Shown here in pieces: positions 21,366 to 24,628 of a stretch of 24,628 nucleotides of DNA; the stretch's first letter is position 1, and the number at the start of each line of letters is the position of its first letter. The notes under the pieces were generated by a model. It was given only the letters and a program-made list of their open reading frames with translations. It had not been told where the DNA came from and did no database searches. This DNA is from Prosthecobacter debontii (lineage in GTDB: Bacteria > Verrucomicrobiota > Verrucomicrobiia > Verrucomicrobiales > Akkermansiaceae): the NCBI GenBank assembly GCA_945883455.1, contig CAMCXJ010000010.1:1-24628 (forward strand), given 5' to 3'. The translations under genes and the position numbers were made by a program.

Positions 21366-22004
21366 CTAGTTCAGCTCCTCCCGCCTACCGAGGGTGATCG
21401 CGATGCCGACCGAGCCGACGAACACGAAGTAACAGGCGAGCAGCTCCAGATAGCTTTTACAGATACGCGGGATCTCTGGGGAAAACGTATCACCTAAGGT
21501 AGCCTCCCAGAACTGCGGTGCGCCGATCACGCGATTAAAAACATAGAGAATCAGCAACGCCGCCGCGATAAGGCCAGCTCCCGCGTGGTGACCCATCGTT
21601 TCAAAAAAACGCAGCATCACCCAGCGGTGACGGATGATCGTGATGAGCGCCGCGCCGAGCAACGCGCCGATCACCCATGCATCGGGAAACGGCCATTTCA
21701 GGATACCGGAGATAAAATCCTCCAACTCGCCGACCAGCGCCGCCGCCAGCCCGAACGCCAGCACCCGGCACACGGCGCGGCGGGGCCCCGAGTGTGCCAT
21801 TGCGCCGGCCATCACCACGGTGGCCGCCGCGAGCAGCCCGGCCTGCATCAGTTCCACCGTCCCCCGCTCCAGCGGTGCGCCCGGGCGGTTCGGCAGCCAG
21901 GCGGGCAGCAAGATCGTCACGGAACCCGCACAGATCAGCAACCCGCGCAGCAGGGTGGTCTTCCACCCGCCCGCTCCGGAGCTACGGCTGTTTGATTTCG
22001 GCAC
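21366..22004 (-). CDS. Predicted six-helix inner-membrane protein, family not recognised
   Basis: A 212-residue protein read from a GTG start at 22004; no ATG alternative keeps the first helix. After a short polar, serine-rich N-terminus I count about six hydrophobic helices: near residues 18-37, 52-70, 77-95, 108-125, 138-158 and 188-206. Between helices 3 and 4 lies GELEDFISGILKWPFPDAW and after helix 4 IIRHRWVMLRFFETMGHH, the only segments with charged residues that might be functional. I recognise no family. It is coupled to the lipid A-type acyltransferase (one-base gap), so a role in envelope lipid modification or transport is a reasonable guess. It is divergent from the HIT gene. Confidence 0.6.
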   Translation of the reverse strand: MPKSNSRSSGAGGWKTTLLRGLLICAGSVTILLPAWLPNRPGAPLERGTVELMQAGLLAAATVVMAGAMAHSGPRRAVCRVLAFGLAAALVGELEDFISGILKWPFPDAWVIGALLGAALITIIRHRWVMLRFFETMGHHAGAGLIAAALLILYVFNRVIGAPQFWEATLGDTFSPEIPRICKSYLELLACYFVFVGSVGIAITLGRREELN

Positions 22005-22081
22005 GAACTTTATTAGTCCATAGAGCGCATCCCGCGCAAGGCGGATGAGCGGGAATCGCCCGCTGCCGGAATTTTTCGGGT

Positions 22082-22110
22082 TTGCTGGAAAGCCCCGCTC
22101 TTGCTAGAAC
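22082..22110 (+). promoter_or_regulatory. Putative promoter for the HIT-family gene
   Basis: TTGCTG (22082-22087), an exact 17 bp spacer and TAGAAC (22105-22110) form a reasonable sigma70-type pair in the 115-base divergent region. The predicted start of transcription, about seven bases after the -10 box, is at or just before the TTG start codon at 22120, leaving practically no leader. Pattern match only. Confidence 0.4.
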
Positions 22111-22119
22111 TCTGCCGCT

Positions 22120-22461
22120 TTGAAGACAATTTTTGAGAAAATCCGCGACGGAGAGATCCCCGCCGATGTGATTTACCGCGACGAGCAATGCTTCGCCTTC
22201 CGCGACATTTCCCCGCAAGCACCGGTTCACATCCTGATCGTCCCCAACAAACCCATCCCCCGCGTCGGCGAGGCGGAACCCGGGGATCAGGCACTTCTCG
22301 GCCACCTGCTTCTCACCGCCGCAAAAATCGCCTCTGACCTCGGCCTGTCGGAAAACGGCTTCCGCGTGGTGATCAACAACGGCCCGCATGGCGGCGAGAC
22401 CGTCCCGCACCTCCACGTCCACCTACTCGGCGGCCGTCAACTCACCTGGCCCCCGGGCTAA
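22120..22461 (+). CDS. HIT-family (HinT-like) nucleotide-binding hydrolase
   Basis: A small 113-residue histidine-triad protein. The N-terminus KTIFEKIRDGEIPADVIY is the textbook HinT start. The triad HLHVHLLGG lies near the C-terminus, and GFRVVINNGPHGGETVPHLH is complete. Relatives hydrolyse adenosine 5'-phosphoramidates and similar AMP conjugates. The only start that gives a full-length protein is TTG at 22120; there is no ATG or GTG upstream in frame. No Shine-Dalgarno sequence precedes it, and a likely -10 box ends nine bases before it. The gene stands alone, divergent from the membrane protein, and the lipase gene follows on the same strand after 86 bases. Confidence 0.93.
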   Translation: MKTIFEKIRDGEIPADVIYRDEQCFAFRDISPQAPVHILIVPNKPIPRVGEAEPGDQALLGHLLLTAAKIASDLGLSENGFRVVINNGPHGGETVPHLHVHLLGGRQLTWPPG

Positions 22462-22469
22462 CCTCCCAA

Positions 22470-22547
22470 TTTCAACTTTCAACCTGAGATCATGCGCCGC
22501 TGCCCGCCTCTTCCTTGAAACTTAAAGTTTAAAGTTTAAAATTTCCC
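22470..22547 (+). promoter_or_regulatory. Heptad-repeat region containing a putative lipase promoter
   Basis: Two TTTCAAC heptads stand at 22470-22483. After 31 bases, TTGAAAC, TTAAAGT, TTAAAGT and TTAAAAT run head to tail from 22515 to 22542, so the two groups face each other. Within the second group TTGAAA (22515-22520), a 16 bp spacer and TAAAAT (22537-22542) match the sigma70 consensus at five of six positions each. The lipase ATG follows after five bases with no ribosome-binding site. The repeats therefore make up the promoter spacer itself. Confidence 0.5.
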
Positions 22548-23222
22548 ATGACTGCACGTTTTTTCCAACTCTTCACTGGGGTCTTCGCCACTGCCGTTTC
22601 CTGCCAACCCCAGCTCTCCTGCCAGCCGCGATACGAAAAAGTGGTGCTTGTTCACGGCATCCTTGAAGATGGTGTTTCCTTCGAATCCCTTCGCCTCCGT
22701 TTGGTAAACCATGGGATCCAATGCCACGTCCCGCAGCTCAAGCCGAACGATGCCCGCGACGGTATCGAACAGCTCGCCGAGAGCCTCAAGGCGGAGATCA
22801 ACAAGGAATTCGGCCCGACTGACCGCTTTGCAATAGTAGGCTTCAGCATGGGCGGCCTCGTTTCCCGGTATTACCTGCAGAACCTCGGCGGCGCCGAACG
22901 CTGCGACACGTTCATCACCGTCTCGTCCCCCCACCACGGCACAAACATGGCCTACGCCTACCCCGGCAAGGGCGCTCGCCAGATGCGGCCCGGCAGCCCA
23001 TTCCTGAAAGACCTAGAGGCCACTGAAGACCGCCTTGGGGACATCCCCATCGTTTCCTACCGCACCCCTATGGATCTCATCATCCTTCCCACCGAGTCCT
23101 CCGTCTGGAAACGCGCCGAAAACCATTCCCACCCCGTCATCCTCCATCCCCTCATGCTCTACTCGAAGCCCGTTCTCGATGATATCGAGAAACGCATGGT
23201 CGTCAAAATAGAGGGAGAATAG
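22548..23222 (+). CDS. Alpha/beta-hydrolase lipase/esterase, exported
   Basis: A 224-residue protein with a short N-terminal signal (MTARFFQLFTGVFATAVSC); Cys19 in AVSC could be lipidated, though the lipobox is imperfect. The catalytic pattern is complete: the HGI oxyanion region at 36-38, nucleophile elbow GFSMGG with Ser100, the SSPHHGT segment typical of triacylglycerol lipases (LipA/EstA type), a probable acid at Asp176 (TPMDLIILP) and His200 (ILHPLMLYS). It presumably hydrolyses ester bonds of lipids outside the cytoplasm. The tail overlaps the convergent transpeptidase gene by 20 bases. It likely has its own promoter in the heptad region. Confidence 0.85.
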   Translation: MTARFFQLFTGVFATAVSCQPQLSCQPRYEKVVLVHGILEDGVSFESLRLRLVNHGIQCHVPQLKPNDARDGIEQLAESLKAEINKEFGPTDRFAIVGFSMGGLVSRYYLQNLGGAERCDTFITVSSPHHGTNMAYAYPGKGARQMRPGSPFLKDLEATEDRLGDIPIVSYRTPMDLIILPTESSVWKRAENHSHPVILHPLMLYSKPVLDDIEKRMVVKIEGE

Positions 23223-23847
23223 AATTCCGTCCACCCTTGTCCGCACTTAGATCCTCCGGTGATTCACCAAAGGCTGAAGGTATGCCGTGTGGTCCGCTAT
23301 GAATTCTAACCGGCGTACCGACGCGGCAATGTTCGTAAAAAAAGATCTGCGCAGACTCGGGACAACGGATGCAGCCTTTACTCGTAGTCACCCCACGTGA
23401 GAACTGCCCGACGTGCATCCCCACGCCACCCGCTGTTAGCCGCATCCAGTAGGGCATTGCAAGTCCCTGATACACCGTGCCAGCGGGCTTGGGACCCTTA
23501 TGTTCCCAATGCCGCGCCACCACCACTTCACAGGTGTCTTTTTTCACATACTGACCGTAAAGATTTGAGCGTTTGAGCAGCATTTTCTCGGTTATCCGGA
23601 AGTTGCCTTTTGGGGTGTGATGTCCGGCCTCGCCCGTGGATACATCCATCTCAGCCAGTAAAGTTCCCTCTCCCTGCAGTAACTGCGCGGTCATCGAAGA
23701 TAGTGAGATCTCCACGCGTACAGGCTGTTGAGATACATCAGTCCTCAAAATGCGTGCTCGTGGTGAGGTCGTATCCGCAGGCGGGCTTTTGACCCCACAA
23801 GAAACACAAACAAACGTTAGGATAGGAAGGATCGTGTAGCGAATCAT
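23203..23847 (-). CDS. L,D-transpeptidase (YkuD domain), probable lipoprotein
   Basis: From ATG 23847 the protein has 214 residues; an in-frame GTG at 23862 would add five. The N-terminus MIRYTILPILTFVCVSC is hydrophobic with Cys17 as possible lipidation site, followed by a Pro/Thr-rich spacer. The YkuD domain runs from about 43 (VRVEISLSSMTAQLLQGEG, then MDVSTGEAGHHTPKGNFRI) to about 190. The catalytic motif is intact: MHVGQFSRG with His145 and TSKGCIRCP with Cys159. Such enzymes make 3-3 crosslinks in peptidoglycan or attach proteins to it. Base composition is visibly less GC-rich than in the rest of the window and codon use more mixed, hinting at later acquisition. It lies next to the 3' end of tRNA-Arg. 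Confidence 0.88.
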   Translation of the reverse strand: MIRYTILPILTFVCVSCGVKSPPADTTSPRARILRTDVSQQPVRVEISLSSMTAQLLQGEGTLLAEMDVSTGEAGHHTPKGNFRITEKMLLKRSNLYGQYVKKDTCEVVVARHWEHKGPKPAGTVYQGLAMPYWMRLTAGGVGMHVGQFSRGVTTSKGCIRCPESAQIFFYEHCRVGTPVRIHSGPHGIPSAFGESPEDLSADKGGRNSILPLF

Positions 23848-23900
23848 GCAGGCGTAAATCACGGATAAAATTCGGGAAAAATCAGTTCTGAAGAAGGAAA

Positions 23901-23972
23901 TGCTCCCGTCAGGAATCGAACCTGAATCTAAGGTTTAGGAAACCCTTGTTCTATCCGTTGAACTACGGGAGC
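23901..23972 (-). tRNA. tRNA-Arg (anticodon CCT)
   Basis: Read on the minus strand, all four arms form: a perfect 7 bp acceptor stem GCTCCCG/CGGGAGC, D stem GTTC/GAAC around AACGGATA, anticodon stem AGGGT/ACCTT (one G-U) with loop TTCCTAA, a four-base variable loop, and T stem TCAGG/CCTGA around TTCGATT. Anticodon CCT decodes AGG, giving arginine. The discriminator base is A. CCA is not encoded and must be added after transcription. The 3' end faces the L,D-transpeptidase gene. Confidence 0.96.
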
Positions 23973-23985
23973 TGGCAGGAGCAGA

Positions 23986-24014
23986 TTAATATGGTTTACG
24001 TGGTATCGGCGCAA
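23986..24014 (-). promoter_or_regulatory. Putative tRNA-Arg promoter
   Basis: On the minus strand TTGCGC (24009-24014), an exact 17 bp spacer and TATTAA (23986-23991) lie 13 bases before the mature tRNA 5' end. This is a normal distance for a short tRNA leader removed by RNase P. Confidence 0.5.
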
Positions 24015-24591
24015 GCCCTAAGGCGCGGCGAGGCAGGACAATCGCATTAAAATTCCGAGGATTTTTCTAAATATGCGTTTCCCCATCCGGCGCGTAAGGG
24101 AGATTGCACAGGAGGCCGTTAAAAGAGCAAGCGGAACGGCCGGGCGGGGGGTAAAGCGGGGTGCTTCCTCGTGGCGGAGCAGATTCAAAAACCTGCCCCA
24201 AATCCCGCCGCGTTTTCATCTCCACCTGCACCACCAAAAAGTGAACTTATCTCAACTCAAATCCCTTTGTTTATCTCGAACTTCATCCGCACACACCCTT
24301 GTTACGTCCTCATAATTTCATCTGCATACTTGATGTATGCCTGGCAGTTTATTCAAAATTGACCTTTCTCTTTGACCACGGATCGGATATAGGAATCACA
24401 CAGTATCAGACAAACTATCTCCTTCCTTTTAAACAAAAGGCTTCACGGATCTGGAAAGGGGATTTGGGGGGCGTGGGGTGGAGCGATTTGAATCAGTAAA
24501 TGGATCTTGATCGCTCCCACCGATCTGGCAGAAATGTGAAGGATGGATGAGTGCATAGAAGCTTGAACGAGGGAGTTCGAGCAACCAGCAC
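24015..24591. other. Intergenic stretch without a recognisable gene
   Basis: I see no supported gene in these 577 bases. The longest open frame (24073-24315, +) begins MRFPIRRVREIAQEAV, has no ribosome-binding site and turns into low-complexity composition, so I do not call it. From about 24230 the DNA becomes markedly AT-richer than the rest of the window. Two weak dyads occur: CCTTTT/AAAAGG at 24425-24440 and GGTGGAGCGAT against ATCGCTCCCACC at 24477-24521 with one bulge. Neither has a T-run that would make it a terminator. Confidence 0.4.
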
Positions 24592-24628
24592 ATGAAGCAA
24601 ATACTTGCCCTGCCGGCTTCCGTGAAGG
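24592..24628 (+). CDS. Possible start of a gene cut by the window edge
   Basis: ATG at 24592 opens a frame running off the window end (MKQILALPASVK). A purine-rich GAGGGAG lies about 15 bases upstream, too far to be a good ribosome-binding site. Only 12 codons are visible, so neither reality nor function can be judged. Confidence 0.25.
   Translation, partial: MKQILALPASVK

Noticed and set aside
24073..24315. An 80-residue frame starting MRFPIRRVREIAQEAV after the tRNA
   Set aside because: The first 20 residues look protein-like, but there is no ribosome-binding site or promoter, the rest is low-information His/Ser/Leu sequence, and no family is recognisable.
23901..24521. Attachment-site duplication of the tRNA 3' end
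   Set aside because: The only similar string (CGCTCCCACCGAT near 24512) matches a few bases of the acceptor arm and not the T arm, so it is chance similarity.

Overview
This window is high-GC, gene-dense bacterial DNA that looks like a Verrucomicrobiota chromosome (inference; a Verrucomicrobiaceae or Luteolibacter-like member would fit). The reasons are the exported DUF1552, DUF1592-type, ThuA, DUF1080 and heme-binding families typical of the Planctomycetota-Verrucomicrobiota group, together with menaquinone-type MenA, RNase HIII, and genes that mostly lack clear Shine-Dalgarno sequences.

Layout. At 1-2787 (+) lies the end of potA followed by potB, potC and potD, a spermidine/putrescine ABC importer with ATGA start/stop overlaps. 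At 2799-3357 there is no intact gene: an internally deleted dinD remnant is followed by a roughly 280 bp palindromic block containing two inverted copies of a tandem-hairpin repeat. A TerB-like membrane-associated gene follows (3358-4353, +).

From 18119 down to 4434 (minus strand) nine genes are packed together. They encode a PDZ/DUF6288/HEAT protein, a DUF1080 protein, a penta-CxxCH cytochrome c, a DUF7133-type beta-propeller, a ThuA-like protein, a DUF1592-family c-heme protein, a Tat-exported DUF1552 protein, a secreted COG3618-type amidohydrolase and, probably on its own promoter, a LURP-one/scramblase-like protein. Eight of the nine carry export signals (the one on the DUF1592 protein is weak). 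I read the cluster as a cell-envelope system for oxidative attack on a saccharide or similar compound: the propeller and cytochrome move electrons, DUF1080/ThuA proteins handle keto-sugar intermediates, and the amidohydrolase opens a lactone-like product. The substrate cannot be read from sequence.

From 18306 onward are housekeeping and envelope genes: menA (+), rnhC (+), a lipid A-type acyltransferase with a C-terminal extension (-), a six-helix membrane protein (-), a HIT protein (+), a lipase (+), an L,D-transpeptidase (-) and tRNA-Arg(CCT) (-). The last roughly 620 bases are nearly empty and AT-richer, ending with a possible gene start.

Most notable: (1) a dispersed double-hairpin repeat present three times, whose second stem changes sequence but keeps its pairing; (2) one copy sits between the cytochrome and propeller genes, flanked by a 21 bp near-perfect direct repeat that duplicates what looks like an ancestral stop/start overlap; (3) several genes whose apparent -10 box lies only 5-9 bases before the start codon, suggesting leaderless mRNAs.
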